A stretch of DNA of 64,000 bases from Agarivorans gilvus (GCF_001420915.1 NZ_CP013021.1:320001-384000); one strand, 5' to 3'; counted from the first letter of the stretch, positions 8,956 through 19,162 are shown. The notes: a model not told the origin generated them from the letters alone. Translations and numbers: made by a program.

Positions 8956-10200
8956 GTGACCAAACGTAGAGTCGTTGTTACTGGTATTGGTGCATTATCA
9001 CCAGTAGGTAATACAGCAGAGTCAACTTGGCAAGCACTACAAGCTGGCCAAAGTGGCATAGGCCCTATTGAACACTTTGATGTAGAAGCATTCCCAACCC
9101 GTTTTGCAGGTTTGGTTAAAGACTTCAATGTTGAAGAATTTATGAGCAAAAAAGACGCCCGTAAAATGGACGCGTTTATTCAATACGGTGTAGCAGCCGG
9201 TGTCATGGCTTTTGATGACGCAGGTATTGAAGTTACTGAGGAAAATGCTGATAGCATTGGGGTATCTATAGGCTCTGGTATCGGTGGTCTTGGACTTATC
9301 GAGCAGAACCACGAAAATTACTTAAAAAATGGGCCACGTAAAATTAGCCCGTTTTTTGTTCCATCTACCATCATCAATATGGTAGCTGGCCACCTTTCTA
9401 TTATGAAAGGCTTAAAAGGCCCTAACATTGCGGTTACTACCGCTTGTACTACTGGCGCGCACGCTATTGGTTTAGCTGCTCGTATGATCGCCTATGGCGA
9501 TGCTGACGTGATGTTAGCCGGCGGTGCAGAAAAAGCCTCAACCCATTTGGGTATGGGCGGTTTTGGCGCGGCTAAAGCCCTATCTACTCGAAATGACGAT
9601 CCTACTAAGGCCAGCCGTCCTTGGGATAAAGATCGTGATGGTTTTGTGCTTGGCGACGGTGCCGGTGTTATCGTACTTGAAGAATACGAAGCAGCCAAAG
9701 CGCGTGGTGCTAAAATATACGCAGAATTAGTCGGCTTTGGTATGAGTGGTGATGCTTACCACATGACTTCGCCACCAGCTGACGGTGATGGTGCTGCTCG
9801 TTCTATGGCCGCAGCAATTAAAGATGCAGGCATTGAACCTTCAGAAATTGATTACATCAATGCCCACGGCACATCAACTCCAGCAGGCGATATCGCAGAA
9901 ACTCAAGCGGTTAAAACGGTATTTGGCGAGCACGCTAATAAGGTATTGGTAAGCTCAACTAAATCGATGACCGGTCACCTATTGGGTGCAGCGGGAGCCG
10001 TTGAAGCGATTATCTCTATCTTGGCAATTCGCGACCAAATTGCACCACCTACCATTAATCTAGAAAACCCAAGTGAGGGTTGTGACTTAGATTATGTAGT
10101 AGGTAAAGCGCGTGCAACGAAAATTGATTACGCCTTGTCTAACTCATTTGGTTTCGGTGGTACTAACGGTTCACTGATATTCAAGAAAATTGATAGCTAA
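8956..10200 (+). CDS. fabF: Beta-ketoacyl-ACP synthase II FabF
   Basis: Chain-elongating condensing enzyme, important for temperature control of unsaturated fatty acids. The GTG at 8956 (encoding MTKRRVVVTGIG) is preceded by GGAGG at 8944-8948 and gives 414 aa; starting at 8911 would place the start in the acpP terminator region. Catalytic Cys164 (TTACTTGAHA), His in NAHGTSTPAGD and His in SMTGHLLGAAG are present. Confidence 0.96.
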   Translation: MTKRRVVVTGIGALSPVGNTAESTWQALQAGQSGIGPIEHFDVEAFPTRFAGLVKDFNVEEFMSKKDARKMDAFIQYGVAAGVMAFDDAGIEVTEENADSIGVSIGSGIGGLGLIEQNHENYLKNGPRKISPFFVPSTIINMVAGHLSIMKGLKGPNIAVTTACTTGAHAIGLAARMIAYGDADVMLAGGAEKASTHLGMGGFGAAKALSTRNDDPTKASRPWDKDRDGFVLGDGAGVIVLEEYEAAKARGAKIYAELVGFGMSGDAYHMTSPPADGDGAARSMAAAIKDAGIEPSEIDYINAHGTSTPAGDIAETQAVKTVFGEHANKVLVSSTKSMTGHLLGAAGAVEAIISILAIRDQIAPPTINLENPSEGCDLDYVVGKARATKIDYALSNSFGFGGTNGSLIFKKIDS

Positions 10201-10226
10201 TCGCGTATCTTCGCTATAGCAAATTA

Positions 10227-10254
10227 AAGCCTGATGTTATCATCGGGCTTTTTT
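10227..10254 (+). terminator. Intrinsic terminator after fabF
   Basis: AAGCCTGATG-TTAT-CATCGGGCTT followed by TTTT, 27 nt after the fabF stop. It separates the fatty-acid genes from pabC. Confidence 0.8.
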
Positions 10255-10272
10255 ATATATAGGATTTTTAAC

Positions 10273-11064
10273 TTGCACGACTCTGGTTTGTCTCAGCTTG
10301 ATCGGGGCTTAAGTTATGGTGACGGCTTTTTTACTACCATGCTGGTTGAAAACGGCATTATCCAGTTGTGGTCTTATCACCAGCAGCGCTTACTAACAGC
10401 TCAGCAGCAACTTGGGTTTCCAGTTCTTCAGCTCGATAAGATAAAAGCGAAACTCGAACAAACTTTGCAGGACAAAGCCTTGGCTGTGGCTAAAATTACT
10501 GTTACTAGAGGACTGGGGGGACGAGGTTATAGTCTTCCCGAACACGTTAGCCCTTCTGTATTTACCAGTATTAGCGAGTTTCCTTCTCATTATCTAGATT
10601 GGCGTCAGCAAGGCATCCGCTTGGGTATCGCTAAGCTGCGTTTAGCCAGTGGCAATATCACCGCCCATTTAAAAACTCTCAACCGTTTAGAGCAGGTATT
10701 GCTCAAACAAGAAGCCGATACCCAACAAGTCGATGATTTGGTTTGTTGTGATATTTTTGATCATGTTGTTGAGGGGGTGGCATCCAATTTATTCTGGGTA
10801 AAGGATAATTGTATTTATACCAGTGATCTTAAGGGGGCTGGTGTGGCTGGTACCCAACGGGCATTTTTATTGGATACTGTTAGCCAGTCACCCTATCAGC
10901 TGAAAACAGGACAGTTTGCAATTGAGCAACTTTATCAGGCGGATGAGCTATTTGTTAGTAATGCCTTGTTGCAATTTGCGCCAGTTAAGCAGTTCGCAGA
11001 ATATAGCTATAGCCAGTTTCCAGTTTGTCGGTGGTTCCAAGAAGTGGTGAAGCATGCTTCGTAA
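10273..11064 (+). CDS. pabC: Aminodeoxychorismate lyase PabC
   Basis: PLP enzyme making 4-aminobenzoate from 4-amino-4-deoxychorismate for folate. Fold-type IV motifs: RGLSYGDGFFTT at the N-terminus, and LKTLNRLEQVLLKQEA with the likely PLP-binding Lys. The TTG at 10273 with TAGGA 8 nt upstream is preferred (263 aa); an ATG at 10234 lies inside the fabF terminator stem. The stop overlaps mltG by 11 nt, suggesting translational coupling. Confidence 0.9.
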   Translation: MHDSGLSQLDRGLSYGDGFFTTMLVENGIIQLWSYHQQRLLTAQQQLGFPVLQLDKIKAKLEQTLQDKALAVAKITVTRGLGGRGYSLPEHVSPSVFTSISEFPSHYLDWRQQGIRLGIAKLRLASGNITAHLKTLNRLEQVLLKQEADTQQVDDLVCCDIFDHVVEGVASNLFWVKDNCIYTSDLKGAGVAGTQRAFLLDTVSQSPYQLKTGQFAIEQLYQADELFVSNALLQFAPVKQFAEYSYSQFPVCRWFQEVVKHAS

Positions 11065-12049
11065 AGTTATTTTTAGTGTTATTTTAATCTCCTTAGTAGC
11101 GGGTTTTGGTGCTTATCGCTGGTTTGATCACTATTTGAACCAGCAATGGCAGCGGCCGAGAACCGCCTTGCTTGACCAAGTTTCGGTGGATGCCGGGGAC
11201 AACTTGTATCGGGTTGCCGGTTCTGTGTTTGCCAACGCCGATAAGGATGTTTGGTGGTTAAGAGTGTGGTTTAAGCTGCACCCTCAGCATAGCCAGATAA
11301 AGCGGGGTTATTATGCACTACCTGAACAACTCAGTTACGCCGAGCTAGCACAATTACTGGCGAGCGGTAGGGTGATGCAACTTAAAGTCAGCCTTATTGA
11401 GGGCGAAACCTTCGCTGAGTTTTGGGCCAAGTTGAATACCACAGAAGGTATTAAACCCAGTGATAAAACCGAGCAGCAGTTAATCGAGTGGCTTAAGTTA
11501 GAGCACAGCAAGCTAGAGGGTTTGTTACTGCCAGAAACCTATTTCTTTGTACATGATACTCCCGCGGAGCAGATCGTATTACGAGCCAACCAAGCTCTAA
11601 ACAAGGTCTTAGAAGAGCAGTGGAGTCAGCGCCAAGAAAATCTGCCTTTAACCAATCCTTACCAAGCATTAATACTGGCATCGATTATTGAGAAAGAAAC
11701 AGGGGCTAAGTTTGAGCGGCCTACCATTGCCTCGGTATTTGTTAATCGTTTGAATAAGGGCATGCGTTTACAAACTGATCCTACCGTTATCTATGGTATG
11801 GGCGAGCGTTATGATGGAAATATTCGCCGCAAAGATTTACGTGAAGCCACCCCGTACAATACTTATGTGATAAAGGCTTTACCGCCTACGCCTATTGCCA
11901 TGGCCAGTGAGGACGCCATTATTGCAGCCTTAAATCCAGAACATACGCGCTATTATTATTTTGTTGCCAAAGGCGGCGGTGAACATTATTTCTCCAAGTC
12001 CTTAGCCGAGCATAATCGAGCCGTAAGAAAATATATTTTAAAGAAGTAA
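11054..12049 (+). CDS. mltG: Endolytic murein transglycosylase MltG
   Basis: Cuts nascent peptidoglycan at the inner membrane and ends glycan strand elongation. 331 aa with one N-terminal membrane helix (about residues 4-22), a LysM-like segment and the YceG/MltG catalytic domain with the Glu in SIIEKETG. The PTVIYGMG and NTYVIKALPPTPIA motifs are conserved. Overlaps pabC and ends 4 nt before tmk, the E. coli order. Confidence 0.94.
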   Translation: MLRKVIFSVILISLVAGFGAYRWFDHYLNQQWQRPRTALLDQVSVDAGDNLYRVAGSVFANADKDVWWLRVWFKLHPQHSQIKRGYYALPEQLSYAELAQLLASGRVMQLKVSLIEGETFAEFWAKLNTTEGIKPSDKTEQQLIEWLKLEHSKLEGLLLPETYFFVHDTPAEQIVLRANQALNKVLEEQWSQRQENLPLTNPYQALILASIIEKETGAKFERPTIASVFVNRLNKGMRLQTDPTVIYGMGERYDGNIRRKDLREATPYNTYVIKALPPTPIAMASEDAIIAALNPEHTRYYYFVAKGGGEHYFSKSLAEHNRAVRKYILKK

Positions 12050-12053
12050 AAGA

Positions 12054-12686
12054 ATGAAGCCTGGAAAGTTTATTGTAATTGAAGGATTAGAAGGCGCTGG
12101 AAAAAGCACTGCGGTAGCGGTTATTCAGCAGCAGCTAGAGCAGCACGGTATTGAATATATTCATACTCGTGAGCCTGGCGGTACACCCATTGCCGAAGCA
12201 TTGCGCAACATTGTTAAGCAAGGGGTAGACGACGAACAAGTCTGTGATAGTACTGAATTATTACTGATGTATGCTGCTCGCGCCCAGTTAGTGGAAACAC
12301 GAATTAAACCTGCCTTAGTGCAGGGGACTTGGGTTATTGGCGATCGTCACGACCTGAGTTCGCAGGCCTATCAGGGCGGAGGACGGCAGTTAGGCTTAGC
12401 TAAACTACAGGCGCTTAAACAGCTAGCCATTGGTGATTTTGAACCCGACTTGACCCTGTATCTGGATATTGAGCCCAGCCTCGGTTTAAGCCGAGCCCGC
12501 GAGCGTGGCGTCTTAGATCGCATAGAGCAACAAGCCTTAAGCTTCTTCGAGCGTAGCCGAGAGGTGTATCTGGCTCAAGCGGCAGCCTCTGACAAAATAA
12601 AAACCATTGATGCGAGCCAACAATTGGCTAGCGTTTCTAGCGACATTGAAGCGGCCATCAGGGCATATTTAAAGGATGTTGATTAA
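12054..12686 (+). CDS. tmk: Thymidylate kinase
   Basis: Phosphorylates dTMP to dTDP. 210 aa; P-loop GLEGAGKST near residues 10-18, the substrate-binding TREPGGTPIAE, and the DR(H/Y)..SSQAYQGGGR lid/TMP motif. The stop codon abuts the holB start (TAAATG), so the two are probably translationally coupled. Confidence 0.96.
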   Translation: MKPGKFIVIEGLEGAGKSTAVAVIQQQLEQHGIEYIHTREPGGTPIAEALRNIVKQGVDDEQVCDSTELLLMYAARAQLVETRIKPALVQGTWVIGDRHDLSSQAYQGGGRQLGLAKLQALKQLAIGDFEPDLTLYLDIEPSLGLSRARERGVLDRIEQQALSFFERSREVYLAQAAASDKIKTIDASQQLASVSSDIEAAIRAYLKDVD

Positions 12687-13610
12687 ATGAGTTTGCCTTG
12701 GCTGCGTCAAAGTTGGCAACAACTGTCTAAGCAATTGGCAGAACAACAGTTGCCACCGAGCTTGTTGATTCGAGGTGAAAAAGGCCTAGGCAAATTGCAA
12801 CTCGCTCAGTTTGTTGCCAAAACCTTATTATGCAGCGAACAGCAACACCAGGCCTGTAATCGCTGCCATAGCTGCCAGTTGTTTGATGCAGGAGCGCACA
12901 GCAGTGTGTTTCATTTTTCCCATGACAAACCCAAGATAGATGACATTCGCGCTTTAACGGCTTGGGCTAACCAAACTAGTCAACTTGGCGCCTATAAAGT
13001 CGCGATTTTGTCTGATATTGGCGCACTTAATCCGGCTTCCAATAACGCCTTACTGAAAACCTTGGAAGAGCCGGTAGCAAATACTCATTTCATATTAATC
13101 AATCATTTGCCATTTAAGCCGATCCCCACTATTGCTAGCCGTTGTCAGTTATTGACCATTAATGTTCCGCCGATAGAGCAAGTACAACAGTGGCTGGTTC
13201 AGCAGAAGCTCAGACTTGATCAGTATTTCCCGTTGATCCATCGCTTCTGCAACGGCTCTCCCTTAGCCATAGCCGATTTCTATCGAGAACAACAACTGAG
13301 TGAATTACAAAGTTTTGTCGAGCAATATCAGTTGGCGTTGAGCCAGCAACCAAATAAATTGGCAGAGCAGATCAGCAAAGACCCGCTTAAGTTGCAATGG
13401 TTAGGACATTGTCTATTACTCAGCATTAGTATCGCTAGGGGCTTGGTGAGCGAAACCATGTTTGAGACCTTTAACTTTAAGGCTGCGTCGGTAAAAGCGC
13501 TTGAATTGGCTTATCAAGACTGGTTAGATCTTTGTAAACAATGGGAAACATTTCCCGGGCTCAATCTAGGCCAACAGCTTTACCCTCTGATTAGTAGATT
13601 TAAGGATTGA
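12687..13610 (+). CDS. holB: DNA polymerase III subunit delta'
   Basis: Clamp-loader subunit of the replicative polymerase. 307 aa AAA+ protein with a degenerate P-loop (GEKGLGKLQ) and the four-Cys zinc module ending CNRCHSCQLFDAGAH near residues 48-65. The arginine-finger region is seen in TIASRCQ. It lies between tmk and tatD without a pilZ gene, unlike pseudomonads. Confidence 0.93.
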   Translation: MSLPWLRQSWQQLSKQLAEQQLPPSLLIRGEKGLGKLQLAQFVAKTLLCSEQQHQACNRCHSCQLFDAGAHSSVFHFSHDKPKIDDIRALTAWANQTSQLGAYKVAILSDIGALNPASNNALLKTLEEPVANTHFILINHLPFKPIPTIASRCQLLTINVPPIEQVQQWLVQQKLRLDQYFPLIHRFCNGSPLAIADFYREQQLSELQSFVEQYQLALSQQPNKLAEQISKDPLKLQWLGHCLLLSISIARGLVSETMFETFNFKAASVKALELAYQDWLDLCKQWETFPGLNLGQQLYPLISRFKD

Positions 13611-13616
13611 TATTAA

Positions 13617-14396
13617 ATGTTAGTCGACTCCCATTGCCATTTAGACCGTTTAGACTACCAAAACAACCATAAGAATGTTGCCGATGCCTTGGCTAAGGCA
13701 AAATCTGCTGGAGTCGATTACTGTTTGGCGGTGGCTATTTCACCAGAAAAATTTCCATCCATGCTAGAGAAGGTGGAACAGTTCGAGCAAGTGTTTGCCT
13801 CCTGTGGTATGCATCCTTTGTATGTGCAAGATCAGCCCTTCGACTCAGCGCAAATGGAGGCTTACATACAGCATCCCAAAGTAGTGGCTGTTGGGGAAAC
13901 CGGGCTGGATTATTTTTATGCCAAAGAACACAAAGTTCTGCAACAACGGGTGTTTGTTGAGCAAATTAAACTGGCGGTAAAACACAACAAGCCGCTGATT
14001 ATTCATACCCGCGATGCTAGAGAAGATACTCTTGAGTTGCTCAAAGAGCATCAAGCTGATAGCTGTAAAGGGGTACTACATTGCTTTACTGAAAGTTTAG
14101 AAATGGCTGAAGCCGCCATGGAGATGGGCTTTTACATTTCAGCCTCGGGAATCATTAGTTTTAATTCCGCTAAGGAGTTACAGCAAACCTTTAAGCAGAT
14201 CCCTTTAGAGCGGATCTTGGTTGAAACCGATAGCCCTTATTTGGCTCCTGTTCCGTATCGAGGAAAAGAAAATCAACCCGCCTATACGCGGAAAGTGGCA
14301 GAGTGCTTAGCGGAAATCAAGGGAATAAGTTTGCAGCAAGTAGCAGAGCAAACCACGCAAAATTTCTTTGACTTGTTCAGTTTGGCTAAGCCTTAA
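13617..14396 (+). CDS. ycfH: TatD family metal-dependent hydrolase (YcfH)
   Basis: 259 aa TIM-barrel metallohydrolase of the TatD family (3'-5' DNase activity is known for relatives). Metal ligands: DSHCHLD at the N-terminus, GETGLD, HTRDA, LHCFT and ETDSPYLAPVPYRG. 6 nt after holB; last gene of the run. Linked to holB/tmk as in E. coli ycfH; the physiological substrate is not shown. Confidence 0.93.
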   Translation: MLVDSHCHLDRLDYQNNHKNVADALAKAKSAGVDYCLAVAISPEKFPSMLEKVEQFEQVFASCGMHPLYVQDQPFDSAQMEAYIQHPKVVAVGETGLDYFYAKEHKVLQQRVFVEQIKLAVKHNKPLIIHTRDAREDTLELLKEHQADSCKGVLHCFTESLEMAEAAMEMGFYISASGIISFNSAKELQQTFKQIPLERILVETDSPYLAPVPYRGKENQPAYTRKVAECLAEIKGISLQQVAEQTTQNFFDLFSLAKP

Positions 14397-14482
14397 AAAA
14401 ACGGCTCCACTCTAGTCCTTGAGCGGAGCGTAGGGGAAGGGCTCTTTTTGTTAGAGCCTTGCGCTAATAGTAATTAAGTGTA

Positions 14483-14516
14483 GTCGCGCTTAGCCACTTT
14501 GCAAGCTGAGCGCGAC
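14483..14516. terminator. Strong hairpin between convergent tatD-family gene and rsmF
   Basis: GTCGCGCTTAGC pairs with GCTGAGCGCGAC (one G-U pair) across a 10 nt loop, 9 nt from the rsmF stop. No clear T tract. A second small hairpin (GGCTCT/AGAGCC) lies upstream at about 14440-14459. Probably ends transcription in both directions. Confidence 0.5.
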
Positions 14517-14524
14517 GCTCCCCA

Positions 14525-15952
14525 TTAGCCTAGCCCCTTGTCTTTCACCAGCTCTCGCGGGTAACCATTCTTAATTTTGTTGCGAACCCACTTACCTAGA
14601 CCAATAATTTGTCCCTGATAACTGACCGCCAGTTCGCCTTGGTTATTATTGGGGTAACTAATATCTTTGCCTTGATAATATTGGTGCGCCTGCTGATGGT
14701 CTAATTCCATAAGGTTTTTACTGACTAAGGGGCCTAAGGCGGTTATCGCATCGTGGCTGGTACGAAAGCCTTGTTTAAACTCTTCTGCTAGTTTTATACC
14801 TACGCGCTCAAAGCGCATCTCATCTTTAACTCGAAGAAAACTGTTAGGCAGTAGCCAATAATCTTTGCCTTTAAGGTATACGCTGTGGCTTTCTGGTAAC
14901 TGAATACCAAATTGTTGAGTAAAATGCGCCTGAATAGCCGCTTGCTGTTTTTTGCTAGCGGCCTGGTAAGCAAAGGGTTTTATGCGTTTGTTAACCTTTG
15001 GAGTTGGCATCGAGTCAGCGGTTTTGCGTAAAGCGGCAACAAAAAAACCTTCGCTATCGTAATAGTGCGGCCATACATGCAGATAACCTTCTTTAGTAAG
15101 GGCTCGGGCACTATCTTCAAACAAACGCTCCAAGCTAATTGGCTCAAAATGCTGTGGATAATTTTGGGCTAGTGTTGCGATCACTTGTTGGTTTTCTTGC
15201 TGATTAAGGGTACAGGTAGAGTAAACGACGACGCCGCCAGGCTTTAAGGCCTGTAGCGCACTTTCTAATAGAGTGGTTTGTAGCGCCGATATCTCCGCCA
15301 CATGCTGTTCACTCCAGTTATCTAGTGCGTAGGGATCTTTACGTAGGGTACCTTCGCCAGAGCAGGGCGCATCAAGCAAGATGGCATCAAATTGTTCACT
15401 CATCCATGGGCCAAATACCTCGGCACTAAAATGAGTGATGGCGGCATTAGTCACTCCGCAGCGGATTAAATTGGCAGCTAAGACCTTCACTCGGCTAGCC
15501 GAGTATTCATTGGCAACAATAGCACCTTGTCCTGCTAACACCGCGGCGAGTTGAGTAGTTTTAGAACCCGGTGCGGCGGCCGCATCTAACACTAAGCTGT
15601 CTGCTTGTGGCGCAAAACAGTGAAATAGGGCGCTAACCGGTAACATTGAGCTGGCTTCTTGAATGTAAAATAAACCTGCGTTGTGTTCGGCGGTATTGCC
15701 CAAGGATATTGACTCATCTTGGCGTTCTAGCCAAAAGCCAGTATCACACCAAGGAATAGGGCTAAGTTGCCAAGCTAATTGTGCAGCAAGGGTTTTGAAA
15801 TCTTGCACGCTGATTTTTAAGGTATTCACTCGAATACTCTTACGCATGGGCTGTTGGCAGATGGCTTTAAAGCTAGCCAAACTCAAATCACTAGGCAGGT
15901 CTTGCTCGATACGTTCAATGAATTTGGCTGGAAAATTAATTGTTTTAGTCAA
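14525..15952 (-). CDS. rsmF: 16S rRNA (cytosine-1407-C5) methyltransferase RsmF
   Basis: SAM-dependent rRNA m5C methyltransferase. 475 aa, the RsmF/YebU size. AdoMet-binding segment LDAAAAPGSKTTQLA, motif IV DAPCSGEGTLRKD and motif VI YSTCTLN, which carries the catalytic Cys. The C-terminal ~150 residues form the RsmF-specific domain. Directly downstream of letB in the same direction, as in E. coli yebSTU. Confidence 0.95.
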   Translation of the reverse strand: MTKTINFPAKFIERIEQDLPSDLSLASFKAICQQPMRKSIRVNTLKISVQDFKTLAAQLAWQLSPIPWCDTGFWLERQDESISLGNTAEHNAGLFYIQEASSMLPVSALFHCFAPQADSLVLDAAAAPGSKTTQLAAVLAGQGAIVANEYSASRVKVLAANLIRCGVTNAAITHFSAEVFGPWMSEQFDAILLDAPCSGEGTLRKDPYALDNWSEQHVAEISALQTTLLESALQALKPGGVVVYSTCTLNQQENQQVIATLAQNYPQHFEPISLERLFEDSARALTKEGYLHVWPHYYDSEGFFVAALRKTADSMPTPKVNKRIKPFAYQAASKKQQAAIQAHFTQQFGIQLPESHSVYLKGKDYWLLPNSFLRVKDEMRFERVGIKLAEEFKQGFRTSHDAITALGPLVSKNLMELDHQQAHQYYQGKDISYPNNNQGELAVSYQGQIIGLGKWVRNKIKNGYPRELVKDKGLG

Positions 15953-15963
15953 GGTTACAATGT

Positions 15964-18576
15964 TTATGGCTCAATCGATGGGCTCCATTGTAGCCATTTT
16001 TCCTGGTAAGTGGACTGTAATTCAAATTTATCTTGGTCCTGTGCTGGATTAGCGTAAGGCTTGTCATCAGGGGTGGCAAAGGCAATGCCACCGCTTAATA
16101 AGGTTTCTACCGAATCAAGACGAATATCGGCGCCACCCAAGCCGACTTTCACATCCACTCCCGAGGCATTCCAAAAGACGCTGTTTTTGCGGACTAAGTG
16201 GCGGTATTCACTGCTGATACTCAAACGCGCCAATATTTGTGAGCCATCGGTAGCAAGCTTGGCATCATCAACTTTTCCGACTTGGAATTGCTTGTACAGT
16301 ACTGGGCTGCCAATTTTTAAGGAGCCAAAATGGCGACTGCTTAACCAAATGTGTAAGCTATTAGGATCACTTTCTGGCGCTTGTTTAAATAGTTCAAAAC
16401 TAAGCGTCGGTTTACCTTTACCGGGCAGGGCATTAATAAAATCCCCTTTAACTAATGTGTCGAGGTTTTTCACTGAGCTTAGGCTAATAGTGGCACTTTC
16501 TTGCCAGTAACGGCTACCTGTACGAGCAAAATCACGATAGTAAGGGAAATCGAGATCGGCTTTGGCATAAAGTGTTTTTAGATCTTCGCTAAAACGTAGT
16601 GAGTCAATTTTTCCTATTTGTTGGTCTTTATACTTGATAGGCATATTGGCATAAATACCTTCGCTATTGTTGGTGCTTAGCTCGATGGCAAGGTGGCGCC
16701 TTGTGGCGTCGTGTTTGCTACGGTACAGAGTAGCTACGCTCTCTTTAGCTAATTCATCAAAGTTATCGAAGCTTACCCCGCCCATCACTAGGGCTTTTAA
16801 CGATTCACTATTGACCGACAAGCCTTCTAAACTGGCTTTCACTTCGATACCAGAGGCATGCCAGAATCGGCTACTGTCGGTAATCAAATGCTTATAACTG
16901 CCGTCAATACTCAAGCTAACGTCAATTTGTCCATCGGCTTTTAGCTGATAAGCGCTGACTTCACCCACCGGGACACGGCGATAAAGCACCGGAACTCCCT
17001 TGGCGATAGAGCCTAAATACTCGGTATTTAGCGTCAATTTGAGCGGCTTTAAGATTTTTCCTTTGGAGAGCTCCGCTGCCTTTTTGTTTTGATAAAGTTT
17101 GAAGTTTTGCTGGTTAGACGGTGTATTGGCACTGCCGGGTAACAGCATTATTGGACTTTGAAGAAAACCCGATAATCCGCCACTTTCTACACTAATACCA
17201 TTAAGGTCGGCGGCAATTTCTAAGGGGCTTTGTTGGTAGAAACGACTATTTTGGCTAAGTAACTCTCGATACTCAGCATCGATATAAGCCTCAAGCTGAA
17301 ATTTTCTATCCTGAACCTGTATGGCACTTACTTTGCCAATAGTTAAACCCTTGTAGACAATGGGGCTACCTGTTGTGACACCATTAATTTCATCGCTACT
17401 TAAGCTAAACACTCGGCTACCTGCAGGGGCGGGAGGCGCGAGGCTTAAATTAAAACTGTTAGCTAAGGGGCCATCTGCGGAGAATACCTCAATCTGTTTG
17501 GCACCAATTAGCGCACTAAGGTTTTTAACACCGCTTAAGCTAATATCGGGTTGCAATAGCAGCAGTTGGCTGTTTTCAGTAAACAGGTCTTCATACTTGG
17601 GTTCTATTAGCGCATTGGCTTGAAACTGCTGATGGTCGTCACTGATCTCGATATCATTAATAAAACCTACCACATTACCGCGATAGAGTAGCTTACTGTG
17701 TTTAGCTACCAGGCCGTTTTGCTGTTGCATGCGAATGCTAATTGGGGTTCCGCGCTGCGAACTTTTAAGACTCTCGAAGAGGGTAAATTGCTGGCCGGCT
17801 TCGGCTTGTTGTGATTGGCTTGGGCTATCAAAACTGACTCCGCCACTAATCACACTGGCGAGGCTTTCACTGTCTATTTGCACGCCATCTAAAGAAATAT
17901 CGGCTTTAAAGCCACTCACGTTCCAAAAGCGACTATCTTGCTTCACCAAGTCGGCAAACTGCGGTTTGACTAAAATATCAAACTCCACTTGTTGCTGTTG
18001 GTTGAGCTGATAGCGCTGAACTTCACCCACCCGAATTTTTTTGAAGTAAACACCAGAACCGATGGTTAGTGAACCTAAGTCGTCGGCCAGTAAACGTAGA
18101 TTAAGCCCTTTACCGCGAATGATGTTAGGTGGCTCATTTAAAGCCACAAAATGTTCACTGGGCTTGCCCGTGCCTGGATTTAACTCGATATAGTTACCCG
18201 ATACCAAGGCGTCTAAGCCACTGATTTCGGTGATTGATGCTTTAGGAGTAACCAGCCAGAATTGGCTATCGGCGGTGAGTAGTGTTTCTGCTTCTCTTTT
18301 GATTTCTGCGTTAACAACAACACCTTCTAAATTAGGTGCCAGCTCAACCGATTTTACTACGCCAATATCGAGCCCCTGATAAAAAATCTGGGTCTCGCCA
18401 GCTGTGATGCCTTTAGCGCTGTCGAATTGAATATCAATGCTAATGCCGGCTTCCGACCAAGCTTTAAATAATAACCAGGCTCCCAGCAATACAGCTAGGG
18501 TAGGCAACAGCCATATAGGGGAGATGACTTTTTCTTTTTTTATCTCTGGCGCACTGGCATTATTCAACTTGGGCAT
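15964..18576 (-). CDS. letB: MCE-domain lipid transport protein LetB (YebT/PqiB family)
   Basis: Forms a periplasmic tunnel for lipids between inner and outer membranes. 870 aa, close to the ~880 of E. coli LetB: one N-terminal membrane helix (ISPIWLLPTLAVLLGAWLLF) and about seven tandem MCE repeats, each with a G.P/V.Y(K/R)G..(I/V)G.V core. Starts inside the letA distal gene (17 nt overlap), so co-translation is likely. Confidence 0.92.
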   Translation of the reverse strand: MPKLNNASAPEIKKEKVISPIWLLPTLAVLLGAWLLFKAWSEAGISIDIQFDSAKGITAGETQIFYQGLDIGVVKSVELAPNLEGVVVNAEIKREAETLLTADSQFWLVTPKASITEISGLDALVSGNYIELNPGTGKPSEHFVALNEPPNIIRGKGLNLRLLADDLGSLTIGSGVYFKKIRVGEVQRYQLNQQQQVEFDILVKPQFADLVKQDSRFWNVSGFKADISLDGVQIDSESLASVISGGVSFDSPSQSQQAEAGQQFTLFESLKSSQRGTPISIRMQQQNGLVAKHSKLLYRGNVVGFINDIEISDDHQQFQANALIEPKYEDLFTENSQLLLLQPDISLSGVKNLSALIGAKQIEVFSADGPLANSFNLSLAPPAPAGSRVFSLSSDEINGVTTGSPIVYKGLTIGKVSAIQVQDRKFQLEAYIDAEYRELLSQNSRFYQQSPLEIAADLNGISVESGGLSGFLQSPIMLLPGSANTPSNQQNFKLYQNKKAAELSKGKILKPLKLTLNTEYLGSIAKGVPVLYRRVPVGEVSAYQLKADGQIDVSLSIDGSYKHLITDSSRFWHASGIEVKASLEGLSVNSESLKALVMGGVSFDNFDELAKESVATLYRSKHDATRRHLAIELSTNNSEGIYANMPIKYKDQQIGKIDSLRFSEDLKTLYAKADLDFPYYRDFARTGSRYWQESATISLSSVKNLDTLVKGDFINALPGKGKPTLSFELFKQAPESDPNSLHIWLSSRHFGSLKIGSPVLYKQFQVGKVDDAKLATDGSQILARLSISSEYRHLVRKNSVFWNASGVDVKVGLGGADIRLDSVETLLSGGIAFATPDDKPYANPAQDQDKFELQSTYQEKWLQWSPSIEP

Positions 18577-19162
18577 CCCATATTAAACGTGTGTCAAAAG
18601 ACTTAGCGGCAAACAGCGTTAGCATTACTACAGCGCCAAAGGCGGTGGCTCCTGGCCCAGCTTCTACACCGACCAAGTTATTCCGCTCAAACACCGCAAT
18701 CATAATCGACAGCACGAATAAATCGAGCATCGACCACTTACCAATTATGTCTATGATTCTATAGATAACAATACGTTGGCGGCTATCTAAATTTACATGA
18801 AAGTGCAGGCTTAATAATATTACTATTAGTCCCAGTAGTTTCATCACCGGAACCACGATGCTGGCAACAAAAACCACGATAGCAATACTGACCATATCGT
18901 CTTTAATCAGACTAATCACTCCCGACATAATGGTTTCGTACTGAGGAGCACCACGGGTAGTGAGAACGGTAATGGCCATGAGGTTCGCCGGGAACAAACC
19001 AATACAGGCGGCAATAATAAACGCCCAACAGCGCTGAGTGCTTTGAGGAATGCGACTATGCACTCGCATATGACAGCGCTGACAATGGCTTTGCTGCATG
19101 GGTAATACCATGTGGCAGTGGCCACACAGCTTTAAGCCAACTTGTTTAGCGGATGTCGGCAT
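18560..19162 (-). CDS. PqiA/LetA family membrane protein, distal half
   Basis: 200 aa: a zinc-ribbon-like segment CGHC...CQRC at the N-terminus, then about four membrane helices of the PqiA domain. E. coli LetA is a single ~427 aa protein with two such units; here the second unit is a separate gene whose ATG overlaps the first by 17 nt in another frame. It is intact, so this looks like a natural two-gene form. Partner of LetB in lipid export or import. Confidence 0.85.
   Translation of the reverse strand: MPTSAKQVGLKLCGHCHMVLPMQQSHCQRCHMRVHSRIPQSTQRCWAFIIAACIGLFPANLMAITVLTTRGAPQYETIMSGVISLIKDDMVSIAIVVFVASIVVPVMKLLGLIVILLSLHFHVNLDSRQRIVIYRIIDIIGKWSMLDLFVLSIMIAVFERNNLVGVEAGPGATAFGAVVMLTLFAAKSFDTRLIWDAQVE

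Noticed and set aside
10234..10272. Upstream ATG for pabC
   Set aside because: It falls within the fabF terminator stem and adds residues absent from the family; TTG 10273 has a ribosome site.
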